From positions 71,444-135,443 of the forward strand of contig CAJJDN010000062.1 in the NCBI GenBank assembly GCA_905182985.1: 64,000 nucleotides of DNA, in the 5' to 3' direction. This document shows positions 38,302-49,799 of this stretch, piece after piece (position 1 is the first letter of the stretch; each line of letters begins with the position of its first letter). The position numbers and the translations under genes were made by a program. Under the pieces are notes generated by a model. It saw only the letters and a list, made by a program, of their open reading frames with translations, did no database searches and had not been told where the DNA came from. The stretch is from Paramecium sonneborni (lineage: Eukaryota > Ciliophora > Oligohymenophorea > Peniculida > Parameciidae).

Positions 38302-38538
38302 ATGGGAATTTGCCATACTAAATCAAAGCTAAAAAGAAGTGGAGCCTTACAATGTATTCCAATTGACTTTGATAAATTGAAGAAATACAACAAGGAACGA
38401 TAAAAATTTGATCCAAACATAGGATAATAACAATCCTTTTATTAACTTATTTGCTTTGATGCCAACAAAATCTCGAATCCTTTAACCTAAACCTAAAATT
38501 ATGTCTAGACCTAATAAATTGAATTAAAATAAGAATGA
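38302..38538 (+). CDS. Small MGIC protein, possibly N-myristoylated
   Basis: A 78-aa intronless frame. It starts MGICHTKSKLKRSG: Gly2, Cys4 and a basic patch, suggesting lipid anchoring. The rest is polar and Gln-rich, ending QQIELKQE. No family was recognised. Confidence 0.45.
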
Positions 38539-39687
38539 CAACTTAAATTTTGTTCATCTAATATATAAAACTATTTCATCAACAATTCCATATATTTTCA
38601 ATCTTTAAATATAAAAAGCTTCCATAAACTAATTTGTAACTGCTTTTAAACAGCGAAACCTTCATGATAAATTCTTTTTAAACTTTTAATTCTTAGCCAA
38701 ATAGTTCATTAAGACTTTGGAGACCAATTTTTAAACCCAAGTTTTTAAATTTGTAATCTTAACTTATTATTTGTCAAGCCCTTTTGTTGCTTTAAAACAA
38801 TTTTATAAATAGAAAAAAATTCTAACATTTAATTATCATATATATTCATCAATAATAATCAATCAGTTTTCTTTCTTTTTTATAAAACTTAAAGTAAAAT
38901 TCTGCCGATAATATTTTTAAGTTTCATTCAATTTGCCTAGATTATTCTGGTATTTGGATCGTCTCATCGATCCATATCACTACGCTTATAATAAGGGATT
39001 TAGTTTAGTGGATTTTCAATTCTTTTTTTTTTATAATTTTCTTGTTTATTATCATTAATCATATCATAATTTCTTTGTATTATTCTCACTAAAATATAAC
39101 TCGAATCACCAAGACTTGATAATTAGAGTTTCATTATTATAAGAATAGCAAAGTTAAAACAAAATTGACTCTTAAAAAGAAACTATTACAATTTAGAAGA
39201 TTCTTTCATAGCTCTCAACCTTTCTGATTATAATAAAATTCCCTTTTTTTTATTTTTCTGTAATTTTCATGATAACGAAAACTACTATGCTCAACTACAA
39301 AAGCAATAAAAATTTTTAAAAATCTATATTTAATTTCAAGATATATTCATCTTTGCTCGCTTTACTTAATATTTAATTTTAAAATAAAAATTTTTTGCCA
39401 CAGGTTTATATCCTTAATAAACAAAAAAACTATTATATCTGAATTTAACAATCATTAAGCCTCTAATTTTATAGAAAATTGTAATTAATTCCAAGACACT
39501 TTATTAGTTTAAATACTTTAAAAAATCAATCTACAAGTCAAATTCATTACTTTCAATCTAAAATTGTAAGTTTAGAGGAATTTCAGTAAATATAATTTAT
39601 AATAATCAAGTATATTATTACAATTATAGAGTTCATAATTATTATTAGAGCAGCTAAAATCTTATAAATCTTAATAATACTTTTTTA
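38539..39687. other. Long intergenic stretch, no gene seen
   Basis: The longest apparently empty stretch in the window (about 1.15 kb), very AT-rich with frequent TGA in all frames read. No RNA gene or repeat was recognised. It could hold a non-coding RNA that cannot be judged by eye. Confidence 0.35.
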
Positions 39688-40711
39688 ATGGGCAATATTA
39701 TTCTTGATTAACCTATTCTAAGTAAGAATACAAGTATAAAAGAAGGGAAAACTTTAATGTACGCTACATCAGAAATGCAAGGTAAAATATTTAGTCTAAT
39801 GATATAGGCTGGAGAGCATTCATGGAAGATGTTCATATACATGTATGTGACTGTGCTCCTTATGTTTCTATCTTTGGTGTATTTGATGGTCATGGAAGCA
39901 GTGTTGTGGCTCGTTTCATACAAAAACATTTTATTGAAGAACTTTAGAAAAATAAGAATTTTAGGGATCAAAACTATGAAGAAGCATTAAAAGAGAATTT
40001 TTTAAAAATGGACGAATTAATATTTTCTCCATAAGGTCAAAAGGAAATCCAAGAAATGAAACTAGAAAATGATGATAGTATTTAACATTCAAATTATTTA
40101 AAAAGTCACTTTTGCTGGAAGTACAGCCAATGTGGCTTTATTCCATAAAAATATACTATATGTTGCTAATGCTGGTGATTCCAGGTCTGTTTTATGTAGA
40201 AATAATACTAATTATGACATGAGTGTTGATCATCTACCAGATAATTATGAAGAAAAATAAAGAATTGAAAGAGCTGGAGGATTTGTATCTGATGGAAGAA
40301 TCAATGGTATTGCTTTGAAAAAAATTAGGTAATATTAATATATCCAGAGGAATAGGGGATATTGAATATAAAAAAGTTAATAAATTAAGATCAAATGAAT
40401 AAATGATCATAGCTGTCCCAGATATCAAAAAAGTAGAATTAACACCAAATGATAAGTATTTAATACATTATTATTAGATTTCTTTTAATGGGATGTAATG
40501 GTATTTTTGAGACTCTTGATCACGCTAATTTAATCAAGTTAATCAATTCAAAACTTGGAAATCAGCCAGTTACTCCTTAATTATTAGGAAAAGTAGCTGA
40601 AGATTTATTAGATCATTTAATTGCTCCAGATACCTCTGGTATTTATTAATTATTAATTTAGCTGGAACTGGATGTGACAATATGACAGTTTTGATTATTT
40701 ATTTTAAATGA
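39688..40711 (+). CDS. PP2C-family phosphatase A with a substituted metal ligand
   Basis: A 300-aa PPM/PP2C protein with five introns (39782-39807, 40078-40105 ending AAG, 40307-40328, 40456-40477, 40639-40661). Motifs: EMQGWRAFMEDVH (Glu-Asp ligands), FGVFDGHGSSVV, FAGSTANVALF, YVANAGDSRSVL and GTGCDNMTVLI (final Asp ligand). The motif that is MGCDG in its neighbour reads MGCNG here: the aspartate equivalent to PPM1A Asp239 is Asn. DGHGG is DGHGS and LSRALGD is ISRGIGD. Activity may be reduced or lost. The N-terminus MGN may be myristoylated. Neighbour of two closely related genes on both strands. Confidence 0.9.
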
Positions 40712-41497
40712 ACAATATGTTATTAAAAAAAAAAATTATTAATAATATTTTTTTACTAATGGTGTTCTATTTCAAAATATGAAGAAGAGAATATTGAATT
40801 ATTTTGTAAAACCAACTTGAATTAAGATCCTTTAGTGATTTTTAATAAATATTTAATGATGAATAGATATAGATTATTTTCTCTTTTTTATACTAATAGA
40901 ATTTAAATAAATTAATATAATAAATTGTAGAAGAAAAGAAATTTTCCTCTTTAGTCTATAAGTTAATTTACTTTGAATACTAAATTTAATATTATAGAAT
41001 AAAGAACATAGAAATTTAGATGGAAAAATATTCTAAAGAATAATAAATTTGATATTTAAAATTTTTTTGATCAAATTAAAAATTTTATTTTTACTTATAG
41101 GATTTTTATATGATAATTAATCTAAATGATTTTTACGAGCTATGAAGAAGAAATCAATTAATCATTTTTTTGAATTTTTTCTATTTTCTAATATTAAATA
41201 TATTTTATTTGTATCTCAATTAAATATATAAGAATATTTTATAAACATTTAAGTTTTTTCCAACAGCTAACTTTAATTTGATTTTTAACCATTAAATGTA
41301 GGTAATAATATTAATTAAGATTTAAAATTGTTAATTCGGTATTCAATTTAAATATAAAAATTGAATTTAAAATTAAATTTTAACAGCTAGTTAACACCGG
41401 GATGCTATAAAAATCAAGTCTTTTATTATAATTATAGAATTCGTGATTATTATAAGCCCACCTAAGATTTTCCAAATCCTAATTTAAATATTTTAAA
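40712..41497. other. Spacer between PP2C genes with a startless open frame
   Basis: A frame open for about 115 codons (40770-41113, SKYEEENIELFCKT..) has coding-like composition but no usable ATG or clear splice partner. It could be a gene remnant. The rest is AT-rich with nothing recognised. Confidence 0.3.
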
Positions 41498-42536
41498 ATG
41501 GGCAATATATACTTAGCCTCCCCTAACAAAAGTAAAAATACGAACATAGATGAAAGCAGATCCTTAATCTATGCTGCTTCAGAAATGCAAGGTAAAAATA
41601 AAATATATCATGATACAGGTTGGAGAAATACGATGGAAGATGCACATATTCATGTATGTGATCTTTAAGCAGATATTTCAATTTTTGGTGTATTTGATGG
41701 TCATGGAGGAAAGGAAGTGGCTTTATTTGTAGAGAAACACTTCCTTGAAGAACTTTAAAAGAATAAAAATTTTAAAGATCAAAAGTTTGAAGAAGCCTTG
41801 AAAGAGACTTTTTTAAAGATGGATGAACTGTTAATTACACCAGAAGGTCAAAAAGAAATCAATTAAATCAAAGGTGGAGATGATGATGGTATTAATTTAT
41901 TATTAATAATTTAAATAGTTTCTTATGCAGGATGTACAGCCAATGTTGCATTATTCCATAAAAATACACTATATGTTGCTAATGCTGGAGATTCCAGATC
42001 TGTTCTATGTCGAAATAATACTAATCATGATATGAGTGTTGATCATAAACCAGACAATTATGAAGAAAAATAAAGAATTGAAAGAGCTGGAGGATTTGTA
42101 TCTGATGGAAGAGTCAATGGTATTTCTTATTTTTATATTATTAGGTAATCTTAATTTATCTCGTGCTTTGGGAGATCTTGAATATAAAAGAGATAATAAA
42201 CTAAGAACAAATGAATAATTAATCATTGCTGTCCCTGATATCAAAAAAGTAGAACTAACACCTAATGATAAGTATTAAAATAAATTTATATTTAGATTCC
42301 TTTTAATGGGATGTGATGGTGTTTTTGAAACTCTTGATCATTCAGATCTACTCAAGTTTATCAATTCAAAACTTGGAAACCAACCAGTTACTCCATAATT
42401 ATTAGCAAAAGTAGCTGAAGATTTGTTAGACCATTTGATTGCTCCAGATACCTCCGGTATTTATTAATTATTTATATTAGCTGGAACTGGATGTGACAAT
42501 ATGACAACCTTAATTATTTATCTTAAAGGTAAATGA
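41498..42536 (+). CDS. PP2C-family phosphatase B
   Basis: A 302-aa PP2C with all metal ligands: EMQGWRNTMEDAH, FGVFDGHGGKEV, FLLMGCDGVFETLDH and GTGCDNMTTLI. Introns: 41592-41618 (27 nt, CAG), 41889-41918, 42120-42144, 42272-42295 and 42457-42480; spliced length divides by three. N-terminus MGNIYLASPNKSKN. From exon 2 to just past the stop it appears identical to the minus-strand gene at 43075-45354, while exon 1 differs. It dephosphorylates Ser/Thr with Mg/Mn. Confidence 0.93.
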
Positions 42537-43074
42537 ACAATATGATATATATATCTAATATATATTAATTCATTTTAAATATTGAATTCTTCCAACTTTG
42601 TTTAAGAATCATATGAATATTGGAACTAATCATTTTATTCCAATTTATTTTTTTTCATGTAAAACTACAAATTGTTATCAATAAATCTGATTTATAGAAT
42701 AGGGCATATTCTATGTGATGTTATGATTAAGACAACCTAAATGTTTAAATAAATACTATAACATTCAAGTCTTACTTATGTCTCAGTATTTGAATTAATA
42801 AAGAAAAAATAATACAAGATTGTGTCTTTGTTGAGAGGAAGATAAAATTTCTTGTGAAAGATGGTATAAATGAGAAATATCAAAACATTTGTATATAAAA
42901 ATTTCTTCATATAACTCCCCTTAATTTAAGAAAAACTAAAAAGTAATTTTTTATAATTTATTTAATTCTAATAGCAGTTATACGCTGAATCTGCAAAAAT
43001 AACTAAAAAGATAAATACAAGTTTATATATTTAAATTATGTTATATATTTGTTTTTTATGTATTATTTTATTGT
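42537..43074. other. Unique spacer between inverted PP2C genes
   Basis: About 540 bp between the convergent stops of PP2C B and C. AT-rich, no gene recognised. It forms the loop of the inverted repeat. Confidence 0.4.
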
Positions 43075-43994
43075 TCATTTACCTTTAAGATAAATAATTA
43101 AGGTTGTCATATTGTCACATCCAGTTCCAGCTAATATAAATAATTAATAAATACCGGAGGTATCTGGAGCAATCAAATGGTCTAACAAATCTTCAGCTAC
43201 TTTTGCTAATAATTATGGAGTAACTGGTTGGTTTCCAAGTTTTGAATTGATAAACTTGAGTAGATCTGAATGATCAAGAGTTTCAAAAACACCATCACAT
43301 CCCATTAAAAGGAATCTAAATATAAATTTATTTTAATACTTATCATTAGGTGTTAGTTCTACTTTTTTGATATCAGGGACAGCAATGATTAATTATTCAT
43401 TTGTTCTTAGTTTATTATCTCTTTTATATTCAAGATCTCCCAAAGCACGAGATAAATTAAGATTACCTAATAATATAAAAATAAGAAATACCATTGACTC
43501 TTCCATCAGATACAAATCCTCCAGCTCTTTCAATTCTTTATTTTTCTTCATAATTGTCTGGTTTATGATCAACACTCATATCATGATTAGTATTATTTCG
43601 ACATAGAACAGATCTGGAATCTCCAGCATTAGCAACATATAGTGTATTTTTATGGAATAATGCAACATTGGCTGTACATCCTGCATAAGAAACTATTTAA
43701 ATTATTAATAATAAATTAATACCATCATCATCTCCACCTTTGATTTAATTGATTTCTTTTTGACCTTCTGGTGTAATTAACAGTTCATCCATCTTTAAAA
43801 AAGTCTCTTTCAAGGCTTCTTCAAACTTTTGATCTTTAAAATTTTTATTCTTTTAAAGTTCTTCAAGGAAGTGTTTCTCTACAAATAAAGCCACTTCCTT
43901 TCCTCCATGACCATCAAATACACCAAAAATTGAAATATCTGCTTAAAGATCACATACATGAATATGTGCATCTTCCATCGTATTTCTCCAACCT
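43075..43994 (-). pseudogene. PP2C-family phosphatase C, 3' part (exons 2-6)
   Basis: Carries the stop (TGA 43075-43077) and all exons after the first, identical in the parts read to PP2C B, including the intact MGCDG. It is cut by the N gap at the exon 2 boundary. Together with the downstream piece it makes one complete gene. Confidence 0.8.
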
Positions 43995-44335
43995 NNNNNN
44001 NNNNNNNNNNNNNNNNNNNNNNNNNNNNNNNNNNNNNNNNNNNNNNNNNNNNNNNNNNNNNNNNNNNNNNNNNNNNNNNNNNNNNNNNNNNNNNNNNNNN
44101 NNNNNNNNNNNNNNNNNNNNNNNNNNNNNNNNNNNNNNNNNNNNNNNNNNNNNNNNNNNNNNNNNNNNNNNNNNNNNNNNNNNNNNNNNNNNNNNNNNNN
44201 NNNNNNNNNNNNNNNNNNNNNNNNNNNNNNNNNNNNNNNNNNNNNNNNNNNNNNNNNNNNNNNNNNNNNNNNNNNNNNNNNNNNNNNNNNNNNNNNNNNN
44301 NNNNNNNNNNNNNNNNNNNNNNNNNNNNNNNNNNN
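43995..44335. other. Assembly gap (341 Ns)
   Basis: Run of N flanked by duplicate sequence (43091-43994 equals 44336-45239, offset 1,245). The true gap is probably absent. Confidence 0.99.
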
Positions 44336-45354
44336 TAAATAATTAAGGTTGTCATATTGTCACATCCAGTTCCAGCTAATATAAATAATTAATAAATACC
44401 GGAGGTATCTGGAGCAATCAAATGGTCTAACAAATCTTCAGCTACTTTTGCTAATAATTATGGAGTAACTGGTTGGTTTCCAAGTTTTGAATTGATAAAC
44501 TTGAGTAGATCTGAATGATCAAGAGTTTCAAAAACACCATCACATCCCATTAAAAGGAATCTAAATATAAATTTATTTTAATACTTATCATTAGGTGTTA
44601 GTTCTACTTTTTTGATATCAGGGACAGCAATGATTAATTATTCATTTGTTCTTAGTTTATTATCTCTTTTATATTCAAGATCTCCCAAAGCACGAGATAA
44701 ATTAAGATTACCTAATAATATAAAAATAAGAAATACCATTGACTCTTCCATCAGATACAAATCCTCCAGCTCTTTCAATTCTTTATTTTTCTTCATAATT
44801 GTCTGGTTTATGATCAACACTCATATCATGATTAGTATTATTTCGACATAGAACAGATCTGGAATCTCCAGCATTAGCAACATATAGTGTATTTTTATGG
44901 AATAATGCAACATTGGCTGTACATCCTGCATAAGAAACTATTTAAATTATTAATAATAAATTAATACCATCATCATCTCCACCTTTGATTTAATTGATTT
45001 CTTTTTGACCTTCTGGTGTAATTAACAGTTCATCCATCTTTAAAAAAGTCTCTTTCAAGGCTTCTTCAAACTTTTGATCTTTAAAATTTTTATTCTTTTA
45101 AAGTTCTTCAAGGAAGTGTTTCTCTACAAATAAAGCCACTTCCTTTCCTCCATGACCATCAAATACACCAAAAATTGAAATATCTGCTTAAAGATCACAT
45201 ACATGAATATGTGCATCTTCCATCGTATTTCTCCAACCTAATTATAATATTTATCAATGTTACCCTGCATTTCTGAAGCAGCATAGATAATACTCTTTCC
45301 TTCACCTTTGGTTGTTGATTTTGTTTTATTAGGTTAACTGAGGTATGGGCCCAT
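44336..45354 (-). CDS. PP2C-family phosphatase C, 5' part and second copy of exons 2-6
   Basis: Starts at ATG 45354 with its own exon 1 (MGPYLSQPNKTKSTTKGEGK), spliced by a 26-nt intron (45238-45263) to EMQGWRNTMEDAH and the remaining PP2C exons. Only the last codons are lost in the gap; they are present in the piece at 43075. Exon 1 clearly differs from PP2C B, so this is a true third paralogue whose other exons have been homogenised or duplicated. Confidence 0.82.
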
Positions 45355-45512
45355 TTAAAATAAATTTAAAATAGGATATTTAAGAAACTTAGTTCGGCTT
45401 ATAATAATCACGAATCCAATAATTATAATAAAAAAAGTGATTATTATAGCATCCCGGTGTCATTTAGCTGTTACAATTAAAATTTAAATTCAAATTAGTA
45501 TTATAAGACTTT

Positions 45513-46493
45513 TCAGGTTTTTTTAGAATTAATTTAACCCTTATAGATGTCAATAATTTATTCCAAAGTATCCAACTTATCCAGTAGGTACGTCTTTAAG
45601 TATTACCTAAATAAATATACAATGAAATAATACTAATTGTATTCTCGGACATCCTCATAGCCAATAACGCCAATCAAATACTTGGTCAGTAGGCTCAATT
45701 ATTTATCTGATTTATTCTCATAAAATGGAATAATTGGGACTCCATTATCAATTTAATAGAAATAACTGAAAGCCGAATTATCTACAAGAATGGTTTTAGA
45801 AAGAAATCTATTTTTAACGATAGAAAGATCTTTAACATATTATCCAAGATCTGTGAAACAACAATGTTCTCTAGATAAAACCTTAGATATAATTTTTTTT
45901 GGATCAATGTACTCTACAATCTAATATTTAGAAATTAATTTTCACTTTTTTTGCATACTGACCATGTGAAGCTGTAAAGATGATAATCTCAAAATGAGGT
46001 TATAAGGTTTCTAACATAGTTTAGAGCCCTGGCCGAATAGTAAGTCCCACTTATAATATTTCTTATGGTGATAATTTGATATTGAGTTTTTTATCGCATG
46101 GCAATCTCATGTCTAGTGAACAATGTACCAGAGTTTCATCCAAATCTAATAATAAGGTATATTTTCTTGTGTCTAATTTAAATTTAATTTTCTACCTTTA
46201 GGATCCTTAGCAAGAATAAAAGGTTTAGGCCTAAATATGATTTTAGAAGTTGCGCATTATTTAAATGCCATAAAACTTTATTAAAGATGATCTTTAAAAA
46301 GACGATTGAAATAATTGTCTTTAGCCCCATAAGCGGCAACTAAGTCAGAAACATAATAGAAATAATTGATTTCAGGTAAGGGCTACACAATTCGAGGAGT
46401 TAGCGATTATTCTGAATTCTATTTTAAAATGGGTCGATAGAGAAATTTGAAAACGGAAGGCTTCCGACTTATAATTTTTTGATTTTCTACCAT
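45513..46493 (-). CDS. CTD/SCP-like HAD phosphatase (NLI-interacting factor type)
   Basis: About 301 aa. The HAD/FCP1 nucleophile motif is LLLDLDETLVHCS (DxDxT) near residue 113, followed by GLTIRPGLQTMLETL, IIIFTASHGQYA, DLGQYVKDLSIV and TILVDNSAFSYFYQIDNG, all as in small CTD phosphatases. Introns: 46173-46195, 45921-45945 (starts GTG) and probably 45607-45633. This family dephosphorylates RNA polymerase II CTD or signalling proteins. The N-terminal 110 residues are unrecognised. ATG 46493 is the first after an in-frame TGA. Confidence 0.9.
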
Positions 46494-46788
46494 TCCATTT
46501 TTTTTTAAGTTGTTTCATTCGGTTCTGTTTTCTGAATGAAACTCTGTTTAGCAACTTTGGAAATATTATTACTCACTGGAGTGTTATTCTTGTCAATTTA
46601 AAGAGAATTCTCTTTGCCGAATCTTTGATAATTTTGCTATTCTTAAAATTTAAATCCTATAGAATCATTCCCTTGAGTGATTCGTGCAGTTGATTAAGGC
46701 TTAAGAAATCTTAGATTGGGCAAACTCTTCTAATGACCTCTCATTTGTAAATTAATTATATTAATTTTACCCTATCATACAAACTTAT

Positions 46789-49785
46789 TCAAAAATCAAG
46801 ATATTGGACAGCAGCACTTATCTCTATCAAATCAAATGGTTTTGATATGAAATAATCCATTCCATTTCTAAAGCAATCTAATTTAGAGTTTAAACCTGCA
46901 ATAGTAGCTGTGGCAATAGCGAAACCTTTATCTAAATTTCCTTGCTGCATATTAAATTTGATACGCTTGACAAAGTCAATCCCGCTTAAACCCTAAATTT
47001 ATCTCAAAATAATTACAGGAAGGTTGATGTCGATAAAGTACAGTAAGTAATAGCGATTACCACAATGACACGGACGACCTTTTTTTATGTCGATAATCTC
47101 TAATCCTTCAGAACCAGAGAATCCATAATCACATTTTATATCGTATTTCTTGAGTACTTTCTCTAAAACTATAATCTAAAAGCTGTCATTATCAAGTATC
47201 AATACTTTGGAACAACAATTATTCCGAAGTCGATATTTAATAACTTAAGTAAGCAATTTCGGATTGAAATCAGGTAGTGATATTTAATTGATCGTTTATT
47301 CAGCTGCACCAAAATCAATTGCTGTAAAAGTTCTTTGTGATTCATTAGGAGAGTCTATTTTACCTACAACACTTAAATTATTTCTATTAAGCAATTTTGT
47401 AATTTATTATATGCTATCTTATTGAATTCCTTGTCTATAAGTTCCAGAAAAACTCCCACTTTGTTCTCGAGATTATTTGTGTATTGTGCCACTATTTGGA
47501 ATTACTCTTGAGTTTTAGGTGTCTTGCTTGATTTTTGAGAGTTGAGAAAAATAAGCACTTTATAAATCTATAGGGTCTGTTGGTTTTATAGAAAATTATT
47601 TTGATAATTAAGTAAATGATAAGACTCTCGACTCTCCTCCTCCACCACCTTAATTGATATTGTCTTATAAAAGAAGTGATAATGAAGTTTCAAAATATTT
47701 TTTTTTACCAAGCACTTTAATAGGCCCAGAGTCTGATTATGGATATCTCATTTAAGTATTTTGAGATTCAATAACAAAAGTAAATGTACAAAATCCTTAG
47801 CTGTCAATCAAAAATTCTAATCCTCTTTTAAAAGACCCAGACAATTGCCAGCAAAGTATTATACACATTTATAACTCTAATGGGTTAGATAAATCTAAAT
47901 CATTTACAGATTTTTGACTTCTTAATTACTGATTTAATTATTTAGTTAGATTCATAATCTTTTGTTTAGCAATTTCATCAAAATCAGATTAAGTATCTTT
48001 AATAGTTATCATAATTCCTTATAATGTGTAACTTTTGATATCAAATTTGATTGAACTCTTTGAGGAAGATTACAAACAATAATGCAACAAACACGAAATG
48101 ATTTGCTTAATCTAATTAAAATCATTAAGAAAAATTACTCTATCTTGATCACTAAAAATAATTGTATTGCCATCCTACAATTCTATGTTTGTAGTTAATT
48201 TAATTTGCTTCATTTTTAATAAAGGATCGAATGTCTCGAGCAAATCATCTAACAAATCTTCAATTCGAATTGCATTCATTTTGAAGAATAATTCATTTTA
48301 GAAATAGAATATATAATCCCTCATAGAATACAGAAATAATGTAAATCTTTAGGTTTAAAATCTCATAGTTAATAAAGTATTAGCCACATATTCTTCTTTT
48401 GCTTTAGGAGTTAAAGACTAATGATTAGAGTGAAATTTTTTACTTTAGTTGTTTTATTGCTACCTTCAATCATTTAAGAATCATTATGATGAGTAAGCAA
48501 TAAAATATAAGTGAGAATACAATTAACGTAATTAATACAATCATGGGAATAGGTTGTGTAAATGTTTTAAAGTATTGAATTTGAATCTTAATTATAAATT
48601 TTGGGTAATATTGGAGCCTATTCAAGATTAAAAAGTATAAACTTATGTCCATTTATAATGGTTATAAAGAGTTTGATTTGAATGCCATCTAAATCCAAAA
48701 AGTCATTCTTCACTTTAAAAATTGTTAAAGTGAAGAATCTCCATCTAGATTAATTAAATAGAATTACTTTTCAAAATCTTTGAACAAACTTGAAATCAAA
48801 TCTCTAATAGTGAACTGACCTTTTATTTTACATTTATGAACTTCATTGATATTATTACATAGAAATGACCCACTAATTTTAGTAAGACATTTTACTCACT
48901 AAAAATAGAATCACTGTATCCAGATTAGCCTAACAATTCATTAATTTCTTTGCATCCAATTATAATAGTGGATTCTAAGAACAGTAATTCACAATCAAGC
49001 TTATCTCCATTGTTCTTTTAAAGTTTGCCCAAATAAAACGTTTGGTAGATGATACTAAGATCGCCATTATAGATCAACACTGATTGATTTGAAAGCCACG
49101 ACCTTTTATTTTTTTTGTACTCAATAGTACATATTTGTCATGATAATGTCATCCTCATTTAAATTATTACTATTCAATTAAAATGGCTTTATATCTGAAG
49201 AGGACATTGCTTTGGATTGTTCATCATCCTATTATTTAATAATCTCCTACGATTTGGCTTAAAATGTTGGAGGAGCATCAGGAATTTATTTTAAAGGTTT
49301 TGATAATGATTAAGGTTTTGATTCCTTTATATTATAAAACCTAATTTTCATTTAAAAAAACACAAGGAACCAATACACATAGTAGATTACATTCTCAGGT
49401 GTTTCCATTAAATTCTAAACATTGTGCAAAATACTTAATAACCCATAATTTACAAGAAGGGCTATCTTGATTTCATACTGAATTTCTAAATGGTTAATCA
49501 AAACCAAATATAACTAAGAGTTAGATAGAGAATATTGAAACACAATAAGGATCAGACGAAATAACAATAATAAAGTAAAACATCTATCTATTTCTCTGTT
49601 TAATAGAAGATTGTAAATTCTCACAAATCCAATTATTATTGTAAAGAATATATTTAAACAAGTGAGTACGATTATTGTCTAATTACTACTTAATCTCTTA
49701 AATATATTATTCAATTTACCAAACCAGTTACAACTGCAAGCAACAAGAGTTCCGATAAAAGTATTTCAAATATTTTTTATTTCAT
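46789..49785 (-). CDS. Hybrid sensor histidine kinase with receiver domain; degenerate kinase core
   Basis: A 947-aa protein from seven exons. Introns: 49697-49719 (AAG), 49103-49130 (AAG), 48841-48869 (AAG), 48745-48767, 48418-48443 and 46993-47016; spliced length divides by three. Order: membrane spans in residues about 25-110, a cytosolic sensor-like region, an H-box-like YTTYSHDCINYVN near 374, and a HATPase-like region (IKQIISCLLHYCLQ; IMITIKDTQSDFDE; FCTFTFVIES). Then comes a QGGGGGES linker and a receiver domain VLILDND..YFIDINLPGLSGIDF..FISKPFD with the phospho-acceptor Asp, Thr/Ser and Lys positions kept. The glycines of the ATP-lid boxes are mostly missing, so autokinase activity is doubtful. 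Confidence 0.85.
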
Positions 49786-49799
49786 TTATATCATTAAAA

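Larger units (their letters stand above)
41616..45240. repeat. Inverted repeat of about 920 bp (PP2C B and C)
   Basis: 41616-42541 reappears in reverse complement at about 43075-43994, and again at 44336-45239. No difference was seen in the stretches compared. The spacer 42537-43074 is unique. Identity extends through introns and stops near the gene ends, as expected for recent duplication or gene conversion, but assembly error cannot be excluded. Confidence 0.8.

Noticed and set aside
43879..44355. Open frames of 126-158 codons across the N run
   Set aside because: They are almost entirely X from Ns and have no real coding content.
42005..44851. Repeated frames on the strand opposite the PP2C genes (MISGTAMINYSF..)
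   Set aside because: Antisense shadows of the PP2C exons; the sense strands carry all PP2C motifs.
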